A stretch of 64,000 nucleotides of DNA, taken from Rhizobium leguminosarum (GTDB lineage Bacteria; Pseudomonadota; Alphaproteobacteria; Rhizobiales; Rhizobiaceae). Location of the stretch: contig NZ_JAGIOR010000001.1 of the NCBI RefSeq assembly GCF_017876795.1, positions 372,001 through 436,000 of the forward strand, written 5' to 3'. The notes beneath the pieces were generated by a model, which made no database searches, was not told where the DNA came from, and saw only the letters and a program-made list of their open reading frames with translations. Below, in pieces: positions 1-10,431 of this stretch (the stretch's first letter is position 1; each line of letters starts with the position of its first letter). The position numbers were made by a program, and so were the translations under genes.

Positions 1-236
1 CTTTGCTCCGTCCTGTCGAGCCGGTATTGCCGCGCGAAAGCATGCACGTGGCAAGCGCAATTCGGGGCGATCCATGTGAGATTTTTGACAGTCGCCATGA
101 CTGGCATCCATGCCTGCAACAGGCCCCATCGACAATTTGATGTGAGAGCACCGTGATGCTCTTGTCTTGCGGGATTCTTTGTTGCAGTTTTGAGACGTTG
201 CGGATTCGATTTTGATCCGTTCGAGGCTGGACCCTG
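1..236. other. Non-coding stretch at window start
   Basis: I see no convincing gene in this stretch. A short hairpin with arms AGAGCA and TGCTCT lies at about 145-162 and is followed by a weak T-rich run, so it could be the terminator of a gene lying left of the window. A GAGG sequence about ten bases before 237 is the probable ribosome binding site of the next gene. Confidence 0.4.
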
Positions 237-458
237 ATGACGCAAGACTACCTGGCTTTCCCAAGGCTTTTCGGCGCTCGGGCAGCCGCGAGAGATGTGA
301 CCGTTTGGCATAAACACAACCCACTCCTTCCTGTGCGACTTACCGATGGGGCGAAGCTCAACCCTTCCGGCCAGATCTGGCGCCGCTTTCATTTCGGCGA
401 GTGGGAATATAAGCAGGACCCGGAAACCCTCGACGATTACGAGGCCCGCCAGTTCTGA
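237..458 (+). CDS. Small conserved hypothetical protein (73 aa)
   Basis: I do not recognise this protein. It is a short soluble polypeptide with no signal peptide or membrane segment, rich in aromatic and charged residues, with a WRRFHFGEWEY stretch near residues 48-58. The start is an ATG with a GAGG motif about ten bases upstream. It precedes the penicillin-binding protein gene on the same strand but is separated from it by about 150 bases that contain AT-rich sequence and GCGC-rich inverted arms (about 473-512), so it is probably a separate transcription unit. Codon use looks like its neighbours, which favours a real gene. Its function cannot be inferred from sequence. Confidence 0.55.
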   Translation: MTQDYLAFPRLFGARAAARDVTVWHKHNPLLPVRLTDGAKLNPSGQIWRRFHFGEWEYKQDPETLDDYEARQF

Positions 459-609
459 CATGCATAGAGTTAAAGCGCATCGTATAAAACCGGAATGACG
501 CGACGCGCTTTATCGACGCGTTCTGCTTTGCTTTCCATTATTAACACCCCGTTAAATCGCCGCATTTACAGTTCAGTCGGGTGATCACGGCGCCTGCAAG
601 AGTGCCGTT

Positions 610-2997
610 ATGCGAAGCCGGGCTTCGCGATCGAACATGGGGTATGACCGGTCGGCGATGGCAGGCAGAGGCAGATCAAGCGACAGAATCGAACCGTCCT
701 TCAACGGCCGCCCGGCACGCGACGATGACGCGTTTTCGCTCGATGCCGACGATCGCATTGCCGGAAGCCGATCCCCGCGGCGCGGCGGCTCAAAACCGCC
801 GCCGCAGCGTGCCGCCCCCCGGCGGCGGCGCGAGCCGCGGGAGCGCGAAGGTAGCGGCTTTTTCGGCTTCCTGCGCCGCGTGATCTACTGGTGCGTCGTG
901 CTGTTCATCTGGGCCGGCATCGGCGTTGCCGGGCTTGTCGTCTACTACGGCTCGCGCATGCCGAGCGCCAGCACATGGGCGATCCCGGAACGGCCGCCGA
1001 ACGTCAAGATCACTGCCGTCGACGGCAGCGTCATCGCCAATCGCGGCGCCACCGGCGGCGAGGCGCTGTCGCTCGAAAACATGTCGCCCTATATTCCGGA
1101 AGCCGTCATCGCCATCGAGGATCGGCGTTTCTATTCGCATTTCGGCGTCGATCCGCTCGGCCTCGGCCGGGCGATCGTGACCAACTTTACGGCTGGCCAC
1201 ATGGTGCAGGGTGGCTCGACGCTGACGCAGCAGCTCGCCAAAAACCTCTTCCTCTCCCCTGAAAGGACGTTGGAACGCAAGGTGCAGGAGGTGCTGCTCT
1301 CGCTCTGGCTGGAGCAGAAATACACCAAGGACCAGATCCTTGCGATGTATCTCAACCGGGTGTTCTTCGGATCGAACGCCTATGGCGTCGAAGCGGCTTC
1401 ACGCCGTTATTTCAATAAATCGGCGCGTGACGTAAACCTCGGCGAGGCCGCGGTGCTGGCCGGCCTGCTCAAGGCGCCGTCGCGACTTTCGCCGGCCCGC
1501 GACCCGGAAGCCGCGAATGCGCGCGCCCAACTCGTGCTTGCGGCAATGCGCGAGCAGGGCTTCATCACCGATTCCGAAGTCAAGACCGCAATGTCGCAGA
1601 CCCCGGCTTCGGCCAAGAGCTATTGGTCGGGGGCCGGACACTACGTCGCCGACATGGTGATGGACGAGCTGCCGGGCCTGATCGGCGACGTCAAGGAAGA
1701 CGTCATCGTCGATACGACCATTGACAAGTCGCTGGAAAAGAAGGCCGAGCAATCGCTGGTCGACGTGCTCGACAAGGAGGGCGGAAAGCTCGACGCTTCG
1801 CAGGCGGCCCTCGTGTCGATCGACGGCACCGGTGCGATCCGGGCGCTCGTCGGCGGCAGAGACTATGCGACGAGCCAGTTCAACCGCGCCGTCAAGGCCA
1901 AGCGCCAGCCGGGCTCCTCATTCAAGCCCTTCGTCTATGCTGCCGCACTGGAGAAGGGGCTGACGCCCTATTCGGTGTTCAATGACGCGCCGATCCGGAT
2001 CGGCGACTGGACGCCCGAAAATTACGAGAAGAAATACAATGGCGAAGTGACGCTGGCCACCGCACTTGCCAAGTCGCTGAATACGGTCGCCGCCCAGCTG
2101 GTAATGTATGACGGGCCGGATCAGGTGATCAAGCTTGCCCACCGGCTCGGCATTGAAAGCGAGCTGCAGCCGAACGCCTCGATCGCGCTCGGCACTTCCG
2201 AGGTGTCGCTGATGGAACTCACCGCTTCCTATGCCGCCTTCATGAACGGCGGCTACAAGGCGACGCCGCACGTCATCCGCCGGGTGACGACTGCCGAGGG
2301 CAAGGTTCTCTACGAAAATACCTATGACAGCCCCCCGCGTGTGCTGTCCGAGGAGATCGTCACCGAAATGGATGCGATGATGATGGGCGTCATCGACAAC
2401 GGCACCGGCAAGAGCGCCAAGATCCCCGGCTGGCAGGCGGCGGGAAAGACCGGCACGACTCAGAATTCGCGCGACGCGCTCTTCGTCGGCTTCACCAGCA
2501 ACCTCACCACGGGGGTCTGGTTCGGCAATGATGACGGCAAGCCGATGAAGAAGGTGACCGGCGGCGGCTTGCCCGCCAAGGCTTGGAAGGAATTCATGAT
2601 CGCCGCCCACAAGGGTCTTTCGCCGGCGCCGCTCTTCGGCAACGGCCAGTTGATCGCCGATCCGAACAATGGTCAGCCGATGGCGCAGTCGGCACCCGGC
2701 GCTGGACAATCGGGCAGCGGCCAGCCGATGACGGCCGAGGCGCCGCCTTCGACGATCGGCGGGATCATTTCCGGCGTCTTCGGCGGCAACGACAATGCAA
2801 ATCGCTATCCGCAAGCGCCTGCCCGACAGCAGCCGGCGACCTCCGGCAACGGTCCGGTTCCGCCTGGAGACATTGCCGAAGGCGGCGGTTCGGGCTTCGA
2901 GGGCATGGTTCCACCCGGCGATGTCGGGGCGCCGCAGACAACCTCTTCCGTCCAGCCGCGGCGCACGACGCTGCTTGATCTGATCATGGGCCAGTGA
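610..2997 (+). CDS. Class A penicillin-binding protein (transglycosylase/transpeptidase)
   Basis: Bifunctional peptidoglycan synthase acting at the periplasmic face of the inner membrane: it polymerises glycan strands from lipid II and cross-links stem peptides. An Arg/Pro-rich cytoplasmic N-terminus of about 85 residues is followed by one membrane segment (about residues 89-113). The GT51 domain carries the catalytic Glu in IEDRRFYSHFG (about residue 170) and the GGSTLTQQLAKN motif. The transpeptidase domain has the SxxK box in GSSFKPF (about 436-439), an SLN triad and KTGTT. A Pro/Gly/Gln-rich tail of about 120 residues follows and is probably disordered. In-frame ATG codons at 610, 637 and 658 make the exact start uncertain; none has a strong ribosome binding site. 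It resembles the 1A/1C group, and I cannot assign a subclass safely. Confidence 0.9.
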   Translation: MRSRASRSNMGYDRSAMAGRGRSSDRIEPSFNGRPARDDDAFSLDADDRIAGSRSPRRGGSKPPPQRAAPRRRREPREREGSGFFGFLRRVIYWCVVLFIWAGIGVAGLVVYYGSRMPSASTWAIPERPPNVKITAVDGSVIANRGATGGEALSLENMSPYIPEAVIAIEDRRFYSHFGVDPLGLGRAIVTNFTAGHMVQGGSTLTQQLAKNLFLSPERTLERKVQEVLLSLWLEQKYTKDQILAMYLNRVFFGSNAYGVEAASRRYFNKSARDVNLGEAAVLAGLLKAPSRLSPARDPEAANARAQLVLAAMREQGFITDSEVKTAMSQTPASAKSYWSGAGHYVADMVMDELPGLIGDVKEDVIVDTTIDKSLEKKAEQSLVDVLDKEGGKLDASQAALVSIDGTGAIRALVGGRDYATSQFNRAVKAKRQPGSSFKPFVYAAALEKGLTPYSVFNDAPIRIGDWTPENYEKKYNGEVTLATALAKSLNTVAAQLVMYDGPDQVIKLAHRLGIESELQPNASIALGTSEVSLMELTASYAAFMNGGYKATPHVIRRVTTAEGKVLYENTYDSPPRVLSEEIVTEMDAMMMGVIDNGTGKSAKIPGWQAAGKTGTTQNSRDALFVGFTSNLTTGVWFGNDDGKPMKKVTGGGLPAKAWKEFMIAAHKGLSPAPLFGNGQLIADPNNGQPMAQSAPGAGQSGSGQPMTAEAPPSTIGGIISGVFGGNDNANRYPQAPARQQPATSGNGPVPPGDIAEGGGSGFEGMVPPGDVGAPQTTSSVQPRRTTLLDLIMGQ

Positions 2998-3071
2998 GAG
3001 CTTTGCTGCATGCGCGGCGCGGGCCCGATGCTCAGAAGCGCGTTGCGTCGGAATTGGTTCAGCGACGCACT

Positions 3072-3137
3072 TTGGTCTTTGTTTTGATGCACGCCGTTAT
3101 TCCGGAACCGCTTCGCACGTGAGGACGACAGGCATCA
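3072..3137 (+). repeat. RIME-like palindromic repeat, family B copy 1
   Basis: The sequence reads GTTTTGATGCACGCCGTTATTCCGGAACCGCT in two overlapping blocks and ends GACGACAGGCATCA. It matches the copies at 6509, 17003, 39006, 44242 and 50275 in order and orientation of blocks, with terminal arms related to TGCATGTCG and CGACATGCA. It is a diverged copy. Confidence 0.6.
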
Positions 3138-3238
3138 GAAATCGGCGGCTTTCCGGACATGGGGCGACCTCCTTCCCGGTGACTGTAAAAAATGAATGCA
3201 ACACATTCGTTTTGCTGGATTCCGGGCGATTTCTCGCC

Positions 3239-3267
3239 TTGCAGTCCAGAAAACCGCTCCTTATATA
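3239..3267 (+). promoter_or_regulatory. Predicted dnaK promoter
   Basis: TTGCAG at 3239-3244 is separated by exactly 17 bases from TATATA at 3262-3267. This is a good sigma-70-type promoter. The same place also reads CCTTGCAG then CTCCTTATATA, which resembles the CTTG / CCTTATAT pattern of alphaproteobacterial RpoH promoters, so both housekeeping and heat-shock polymerase could start here, about 105 bases ahead of dnaK. Confidence 0.6.
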
Positions 3268-3377
3268 CGCCGCATCACCGCAATCACGATTGCGTAATCA
3301 AGTAGACCCATCCCGTAAGGGGCTGTCAGGGAAATGCCTTCTCGGGGTCCGACAGCTTGCTTCAAGGAGAGAATGAC

Positions 3378-5294
<1,917 letters not shown>

Positions 5295-5380
5295 TCCGCG
5301 ACGGCGTGGTTATGCTTCAACATCTGATCCGGCTGCTCACCATGGCAGCCGGAAAATCCATTTCCGGGGTTTAATTCTTA

Positions 5381-6508
5381 ATGGCAAAAGCGGACTATTA
5401 CGAAACTCTGGGTGTAGCCAAGACGGCGGACGAGAAAGAGCTGAAGAGCGCCTTCCGCAAGCTGGCGATGAAATTCCATCCGGACAAGAACCCGGATGAC
5501 AAGGACGCCGAACGCAAGTTCAAGGAAATCAACGAAGCCTACGAGATGCTCAAGGACCCGCAGAAGCGGGCGGCCTATGATCGTTATGGCCACGCGGCCT
5601 TCGAGCATGGCGGCATGGGCGGCGGTGGCGGCGGATTTGCCGGCGGCGGCTTCTCCGACATCTTCGAGGATATCTTCGGCGAGATGATGGGTGGAGGGCG
5701 TGCGCGCCAGCGCACGTCGGGCGGCCGCGAACGCGGCGCCGATCTTCGCTACAACATGGAAATAACGCTGGAAGAATCTTTCGCCGGCAAGACGGCGCAG
5801 ATCCGCGTTCCCACCTCGATCACCTGCGACGTCTGTTCGGGTTCGGGTGCCAAGCCCGGCACGCAGCCGAAGAATTGCGGCACCTGCCAGGGAAGCGGGC
5901 GCGTGCGCGCCGCACAGGGCTTCTTCTCGATCGAGCGAACCTGCCCGACCTGCCACGGCCGCGGCCAGATCATTCCCGATCCCTGCCCGAAGTGCCACGG
6001 CCAGGGCCGGGTGACGGAAGAGCGTTCGCTCTCGGTCAATATTCCCGCCGGCATCGAGGACGGTACACGCATCCGCTTGCAGGGCGAGGGCGAAGCCGGC
6101 GCTCGCGGCGGGCCGGCAGGCGACCTCTATATCTTCCTGTCCGTCAAACCGCATGAATTCTATCAGCGCGACGGAGCCGATCTCTATTGCGCCGTTCCGA
6201 TCTCGATGACAACGGCCGCTCTCGGCGGAACCTTCGACGTGGCGACGCTCGACGGCACCAAGTCGCGCGTCAGTGTGCCCGAGGGCACGCAGGCCGGCAA
6301 ACAGTTCCGCCTGAAGAGCAAGGGCATGCCGGTGCTGCGTTCGGCGCAGACGGGCGACCTCTACATCCAGATCCAGATCGAGACGCCGCAAAAGCTGACC
6401 AAGCGCCAGCGTGAGCTGCTGCAGGAATTCGAGCAGCTTTCCTCGAAGGAAAACAATCCCGAATCGACGGGCTTCTTCGCCCGGATGAAGGAATTCTTCG
6501 AAGGCTAA
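5381..6508 (+). CDS. dnaJ: Chaperone protein DnaJ (Hsp40)
   Basis: Co-chaperone that stimulates DnaK ATP hydrolysis and delivers unfolded substrates. The 375-residue product is a canonical type I DnaJ. The J-domain has the HPDKN motif (about residues 33-37); a Gly/Phe-rich linker spans about 75-105; four CxxCxGxG zinc-binding repeats follow ([32 protein letters not shown]), and then the C-terminal beta domains. It is read in the same direction as dnaK with an 86-base gap and no terminator between them, so co-transcription is likely. The stop codon is immediately followed by an inverted RIME-like repeat. Confidence 0.99.
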   Translation: MAKADYYETLGVAKTADEKELKSAFRKLAMKFHPDKNPDDKDAERKFKEINEAYEMLKDPQKRAAYDRYGHAAFEHGGMGGGGGGFAGGGFSDIFEDIFGEMMGGGRARQRTSGGRERGADLRYNMEITLEESFAGKTAQIRVPTSITCDVCSGSGAKPGTQPKNCGTCQGSGRVRAAQGFFSIERTCPTCHGRGQIIPDPCPKCHGQGRVTEERSLSVNIPAGIEDGTRIRLQGEGEAGARGGPAGDLYIFLSVKPHEFYQRDGADLYCAVPISMTTAALGGTFDVATLDGTKSRVSVPEGTQAGKQFRLKSKGMPVLRSAQTGDLYIQIQIETPQKLTKRQRELLQEFEQLSSKENNPESTGFFARMKEFFEG

Positions 6509-6596
6509 TGCATGTCATCAGGAAGTGCGCAGCGGTTCCGGGATAACGACATGCATAAAAACAAAGGACAAAAGCGCGTCGCATGAATCTAATTTG
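6509..6596 (-). repeat. RIME-like palindromic repeat, family B copy 2 (inverted)
   Basis: It starts one base after the dnaJ stop codon with TGCATGTCATCAGG and contains GCGCAGCGGTTCCGGGATAA, then CGACATGCATAAAAACAAAG. Read on the minus strand it matches the full-length copy at 50275, including the GCGCGTCGC block and the CTTTGTTTTTATGCATGTCG block. Confidence 0.75.
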
Positions 6597-6636
6597 ACGA
6601 CGGGCTTTGGCCGCAATTGACATCACCATTTCCAAG

Positions 6637-6665
6637 GCCGGGGACGGAAACGCCTCCGGCTTTTT
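6637..6665 (+). terminator. Rho-independent terminator, dnaKJ
   Basis: GCCGGGG at 6637-6643 pairs with CCTCCGGC at 6653-6660 with one G-T pair, followed by TTTTT. It lies about 130 bases after dnaJ and is the first terminator-like hairpin on this strand. Confidence 0.65.
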
Positions 6666-6893
6666 CGTTCAGCAGATCCCGATTTGAGACATTTGCCGTG
6701 CATCTCCGCCGCCTTGTTCCAGATCGACACGGCCGCGCGCCGGAACACGACTTGCGTTAACGCAGCCACGTGATGTCGCTTGCAAGTTTTCCAAATGAAT
6801 TCAGTCTCTGCCGTCAGCGCATAACCCGAAAATCAGAATCGATTTTCGATACGCGGCGCTCTAGCGGGAACAATTGAACCAGGGGTATCTGCC

Positions 6894-7094
6894 ATGGCGC
6901 CAGCCTTTTCCTCCCAGTCCGACGACGTCGACGTTCTCGCCGGCGCCCTCTACACATGGTGCGCCGAGCGCAACATCAAGCTTCGCAGCCAGCAAGGGCT
7001 TTCCATCGCCAGCATCGCGATCGACCTCTATCATGCCGGCCACCAGACGCAGGACGATCTGCTGATGGCGCTGCACGAATGCGACATCCACTAA
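6894..7094 (+). CDS. Small conserved hypothetical protein (66 aa)
   Basis: I do not recognise a named family. The product is a soluble 66-residue protein with no signal peptide; it is predicted to be mostly helical and ends in DLLMALHECDIH. It has the codon use of neighbouring genes. An in-frame upstream start is excluded by the reading frame, and the ATG in MAPAFSSQSDD is the best choice. It stands alone between the dnaJ terminator and the convergent regulator gene at 7240. Nothing in the surroundings points to its role. Confidence 0.5.
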   Translation: MAPAFSSQSDDVDVLAGALYTWCAERNIKLRSQQGLSIASIAIDLYHAGHQTQDDLLMALHECDIH

Positions 7095-7239
7095 AACGCG
7101 TGACATAGAACCTCAATCAACAGACATGCTTCCGGTCTTCGTCTTGATGCACGTCGCCCCCCAAATTGTTGCACGGCTGTATGTGTCCAGATATCATCCG
7201 GATTCGGGCAGATCATGCTCTCCGTGGCGTTCGGTGGAA

Positions 7240-7605
7240 TCAGGCGGCGGTTTCGACCGCTTCGCCAGTCATCAGGGTGACTATGGTCTTGACCGCTTCC
7301 TTGCCTGCCGGCGAGCTCAGTCTGTCGTAGCTCAGCGCAAGCGCATAGGCGTCGGGGCTTAGTTCGATACGGCTGCCGAACTGCGATATGCCGGCTCCCT
7401 CGAAAAGCGCAGAGATGTCGACATCAAGAAAAACCGCGATCTGATGCAGCTTGCTGGCAGAAACGCGGTTCGTCCCCTTTTCGTATTTCTGGATCTGCTG
7501 GAAAGTCAGTCCGAGTGCTTCGCCAAGCTCAAGCTGGGAAACACGGCGAAGGGCGCGAAACTGCCTTACGTTGCGACCAACGATAATATCAACCGGATCT
7601 GGCAC
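7240..7605 (-). CDS. XRE-family helix-turn-helix transcriptional regulator
   Basis: A 121-residue DNA-binding regulator of the SinR/Cro type. The helix-turn-helix occupies about residues 10-65, with SQLELGEALGLTFQQIQKYE as the core and the GTNRVSASKLHQIAVFLDV continuation typical of HTH_3 proteins. The remaining C-terminal half has no recognisable sensor domain. This sequence style (FQQIQKYEKGTNR) is shared with the rhizobial regulators PhrR and PraR, but I read it as a paralogue rather than as either of those. It is divergent from recF; an imperfect dyad (AGTTG and CAACT around CAAAATT, 7673-7689) in the shared upstream region could be its operator. Confidence 0.88.
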   Translation of the reverse strand: MPDPVDIIVGRNVRQFRALRRVSQLELGEALGLTFQQIQKYEKGTNRVSASKLHQIAVFLDVDISALFEGAGISQFGSRIELSPDAYALALSYDRLSSPAGKEAVKTIVTLMTGEAVETAA

Positions 7606-7981
7606 TTCATCACTCTCTGATACATAAACAGTTCGTTTACCATATCGTTTTTGCAGGATAACTCAACCCTGCAGTTGCAAAATTCAACTTGCTTTTTTGG
7701 GCCTTACGTTACGTCACTCGCCCGAGACGATTGTGGCGAAACCCCGAATATCCGGGGTTCGAAGGGACTGAAAAATGCCGTCGCCCATACTGCTTCGGCG
7801 AAGTCGGAGCCTCCTCCAAAGGTTGTATTTTTAGCGAGAGTTGATCCCGCGTAGCGTCGTGCTCGGAGCTGATCGCGCACTGACCGGCAGTAGCGACAAC
7901 GTTCCACGGCGACGAAGCTCCGAGCCTTGCCATCAACGCCGCTTAGGCTTAGCTGTCACGCTTCACGATTCCGGACATTCG
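7606..7981. other. Intergenic region between XRE regulator and recF
   Basis: No convincing gene. It holds the dyad AGTTG-N7-CAACT at 7673-7689 and a small hairpin ACCCCGAATATCCGGGGT at about 7740-7757. The open frame that extends recF upstream here shows no coding character. Confidence 0.4.
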
Positions 7982-9106
7982 ATGCCGCACAAGGTTGCTC
8001 TTTCCCGTTTGAAGCTGACAGATTTCCGTAACTATGCGGCGGCGGCCCTTGCCCTTGATGGTCGGCACGCCGTGCTGACGGGAGACAACGGTGCCGGCAA
8101 GACCAATCTCATGGAGGCAGTCTCGCTGCTTTCGCCTGGCCGCGGTCTGCGCCGCGCCGCCTATGGCGACATTACCCGCGTCGGTGCGGCCGGCGGTTTT
8201 TCGATCTTCGCCGCGCTCGACGGCATGGAAGGTGAAGTCGAGATCGGCACCGGCATCGAAACGGGCGAGGAAACCACCTCGCGCAGACTGCGGATCAACG
8301 GCACTCCCGCCAAGACCGCCGATGAACTGACCGACCATCTGCGCCTTCTCTGGCTGACACCGGCGATGGACGGCCTCTTTACCGGCGCCTCCTCCGACCG
8401 GCGCCGCTTTCTCGACCGGCTGGTGCTGTCGCTCGACCCCGCCCATGGCCGCCGCGCCAGCGATTTCGAGCGTGCCATGCGCAGCCGCAACAAATTGTTG
8501 GATGAAGGCCGCTTCGACCCCTCCTGGCTCGCCGGTATCGAGCAGCAGATGGCCAGCCTCGGCATCGCCATGGCGCTCGCCCGACAGGAGATGCTCGGCC
8601 TGCTGACCCGGCTGATCGAGGAAAGGCCGGAAAGTTCACCCTTCCCTTCGGCAGCACTGCAACTCTCCGGCTTCATGGACGGTCAGTTTTCGCGGCCCTC
8701 GGTCGACCTCGAGGACGACTATGCGGCAATGCTGGCAGAGAGCCGCTACCGCGACGCGGGTGCAGGGCGCACCCTGGAGGGGCCGCACCGGGCCGACCTC
8801 ATCGTGCATCACCGCGAAAAAGCGATGGAGGCGGAACGTTGTTCCACCGGCGAGCAGAAGGCGCTGCTTGTCGGCCTGGTGCTTGCGCATGCGCGCCTCG
8901 TCGGCAATCTCACCGGCCATGCGCCGATCCTGCTGCTCGACGAGATCGCCGCACATCTCGACGAGGGCCGCCGCGCCGCACTGTTCGACCTCATCGACGG
9001 GCTCGGCGGCCAGGCCTTCATGACCGGAACGGATCGCGCGATGTTTTCAGCGCTCGGTGACAGGGCTCAATTCTTCACGGTTGCCGACGGGAAAGCTTTC
9101 GAATGA
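7982..9106 (+). CDS. recF: DNA replication and repair protein RecF
   Basis: SMC-like ATPase that with RecO and RecR helps load RecA at single-strand gaps. The 374-residue protein starts at MPHKVALSRLKLTDFRNY, the conserved RecF N-terminus. The Walker A motif is GDNGAGKTN (about residues 36-44); the signature is in the CSTGEQKALLVGL segment and Walker B is ILLLDEIAAHLD. The reading frame is open further upstream, but that sequence does not match RecF. Its stop overlaps the start of the adenylyltransferase gene by four bases (ATGA), so the two are translationally coupled. In this window recF is not next to dnaA or dnaN. Confidence 0.97.
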   Translation: MPHKVALSRLKLTDFRNYAAAALALDGRHAVLTGDNGAGKTNLMEAVSLLSPGRGLRRAAYGDITRVGAAGGFSIFAALDGMEGEVEIGTGIETGEETTSRRLRINGTPAKTADELTDHLRLLWLTPAMDGLFTGASSDRRRFLDRLVLSLDPAHGRRASDFERAMRSRNKLLDEGRFDPSWLAGIEQQMASLGIAMALARQEMLGLLTRLIEERPESSPFPSAALQLSGFMDGQFSRPSVDLEDDYAAMLAESRYRDAGAGRTLEGPHRADLIVHHREKAMEAERCSTGEQKALLVGLVLAHARLVGNLTGHAPILLLDEIAAHLDEGRRAALFDLIDGLGGQAFMTGTDRAMFSALGDRAQFFTVADGKAFE

Positions 9107-9927
9107 CCGAGGCGGCTTTTCCCGGCGCCGGGCGCCATGATAATATCGGCGCCATGGAACCGCTCAGCCCGGACGAAATCGCCCGCTATCACCGCCACAT
9201 CCTGCTCCCCGAGATCGGCGGCGCCGGCCAGCAGCGGTTGAAAGCCGCCCGTGTGCTGGTCATCGGTGCCGGCGGCCTCGGTGCGCCGGTGCTGCAATAT
9301 CTCGCCGCAGCCGGGATCGGCACACTCGGTATCGTCGACGACGACCGGGTGTCGCTCTCGAACCTGCAGCGCCAGGTGATCCATGATTCCGGCACGATCG
9401 GCGAATTGAAGACGGAAAGTGCCGCCTTCGCCATCGCGAGGCTCAATCCGCATGTCCGGCTGATCCGCTTCGAGGAACGCTTTTCCCCGGAAACCGCCCG
9501 CCGGCAACTGTCCGGCTTCGATCTGCTGATCGACGGCTCCGACAATTTCGACACACGTTACGCCGCCGCCGATGCGGCGGAGGAAGCACGTATTCCGCTC
9601 GTCAGCGGCGCCGTCGGGCGTTTCGATGGCTCGCTGACGGTTCTCAAGCCCTATGAGAGCGCCGAGGACGGGACGCCCAACCCCAGATATCGCGACCTCT
9701 TTCCGGAAGCCCCGCCGGCAGGGTTGATTCCGGCCTGCGCCGAGGCCGGCATCATCGGCGCACTTACCGGCGTCATCGGCACGATGATGGCGATGGAGGC
9801 GATCAAGCTTGTCACCGGCACCGGGGAGCCGCTGGTCGGACGGCTGCTGCTCTACGACGCGCTCAAGGCCCGGTTCGACACTGTGCGCTATAAACGACGC
9901 CGCACGACAGAAAGACAGGCCGGATGA
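9103..9927 (+). CDS. MoeB/ThiF-family adenylyltransferase
   Basis: E1-like enzyme that activates the C-terminal Gly-Gly of a ubiquitin-like sulfur carrier (MoaD or ThiS) by adenylation. The nucleotide-binding GAGGLGAPVLQYLAAAGIG motif (about residues 55-73) is clear, as are the catalytic VSLSNLQRQ region and GSDNFDTRY. The ATP-grasping Arg is present in NLQRQ. The two CxxC zinc pairs of E. coli MoeB are absent: the first is replaced by PRYRDLF and the last by a basic C-terminus; only one Cys (PACAEAG) is seen. It is coupled by four-base overlaps to recF before it and to a GNAT gene after it. The sulfur carrier it serves cannot be told from this window. Confidence 0.85.
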   Translation: MTEAAFPGAGRHDNIGAMEPLSPDEIARYHRHILLPEIGGAGQQRLKAARVLVIGAGGLGAPVLQYLAAAGIGTLGIVDDDRVSLSNLQRQVIHDSGTIGELKTESAAFAIARLNPHVRLIRFEERFSPETARRQLSGFDLLIDGSDNFDTRYAAADAAEEARIPLVSGAVGRFDGSLTVLKPYESAEDGTPNPRYRDLFPEAPPAGLIPACAEAGIIGALTGVIGTMMAMEAIKLVTGTGEPLVGRLLLYDALKARFDTVRYKRRRTTERQAG

Positions 9928-10412
9928 CGATTATTCCTCTTGATCATCGTTTCACGCGCTGGGACGAACTGCTCGCACTCATCCTCGCCTCCTTCGCTTC
10001 GATGAACGGCAGGATTGACCCGCCATCCTCGGCGCTCAAGCTGACGGCGAGCTCACTGGCAGAAAAGGCCAGGGCCGAGATCGGCCATGTCGCCATCGAC
10101 GGCGAAAAGTTGATCGGCTGCCTGTTCCTGCGGCCGGAGGCCGATTGTCTCTATGTCGGCAAGCTCGCCATTCTGCCTGAGGTGCAGGGCAAGGGCCTCG
10201 GCAAGCGGCTGTTGGCGATTGCCGAACAGACGGCAGCAAGGCTCGGTCTTCCTGCTTTGCGGCTGGAAACCCGCATCGAGCTCACCGACAATCACGCCGT
10301 CTTTGCCGCCTGGGGATTTTCCAGAACGGCCGAAAAGGCGCATCCCGGCTTTGCCAGAACGACGTTCGTCGAGATGCGCAAAGTTCTTGCGCCCTCGATC
10401 CGCGCCGCCTGA
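9924..10412 (+). CDS. GNAT-family N-acetyltransferase
   Basis: Predicted acetyl-CoA-dependent acetyltransferase of 162 residues. The central beta strand and P-loop are visible in LYVGKLAILPEVQGKGLGKR, where QGKGLGKR is the acetyl-CoA pyrophosphate-binding motif. The substrate is unknown; the C-terminal LRLETRIELTDNHAVFAAWGF is the usual splayed strand and helix. It overlaps the preceding MoeB-like gene by four bases, so it is the third gene of a recF-coupled operon, although the functional link is unclear. The next gene is convergent. Confidence 0.85.
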   Translation: MTIIPLDHRFTRWDELLALILASFASMNGRIDPPSSALKLTASSLAEKARAEIGHVAIDGEKLIGCLFLRPEADCLYVGKLAILPEVQGKGLGKRLLAIAEQTAARLGLPALRLETRIELTDNHAVFAAWGFSRTAEKAHPGFARTTFVEMRKVLAPSIRAA

Positions 10413-10431
10413 TATCACCGTTTAGCGTCGC

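Larger units (their letters stand above)
2998..3377. other. pbp-dnaK intergenic region with repeat and dnaK leader
   Basis: This 380-base gap holds a degenerate RIME-like repeat (about 3072-3137), the dnaK promoter (3239-3267) and a roughly 100-base dnaK leader. In the leader, GCTGTC at 3322-3327 can pair with GACAGC at 3351-3356, just ahead of the AAGGAGAG ribosome binding site. I see no CIRCE element, so control by HrcA at this site is not supported. Confidence 0.6.
6509..6893. other. dnaJ downstream region without genes
   Basis: This gap holds the inverted repeat after dnaJ, a terminator at 6637-6665, and about 230 bases of AT-richer sequence leading to the small gene at 6894. I see no convincing open reading frame in it. 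Confidence 0.5.

Noticed and set aside
7120..7160. Possible further RIME-like copy (TCTTGATGCACGTCG)
   Set aside because: Only the first third of the repeat can be matched and no closing arm is seen.
7651..7854. 67-codon frame upstream of recF
   Set aside because: No ribosome binding site, no coding character and it overlaps the recF upstream region.
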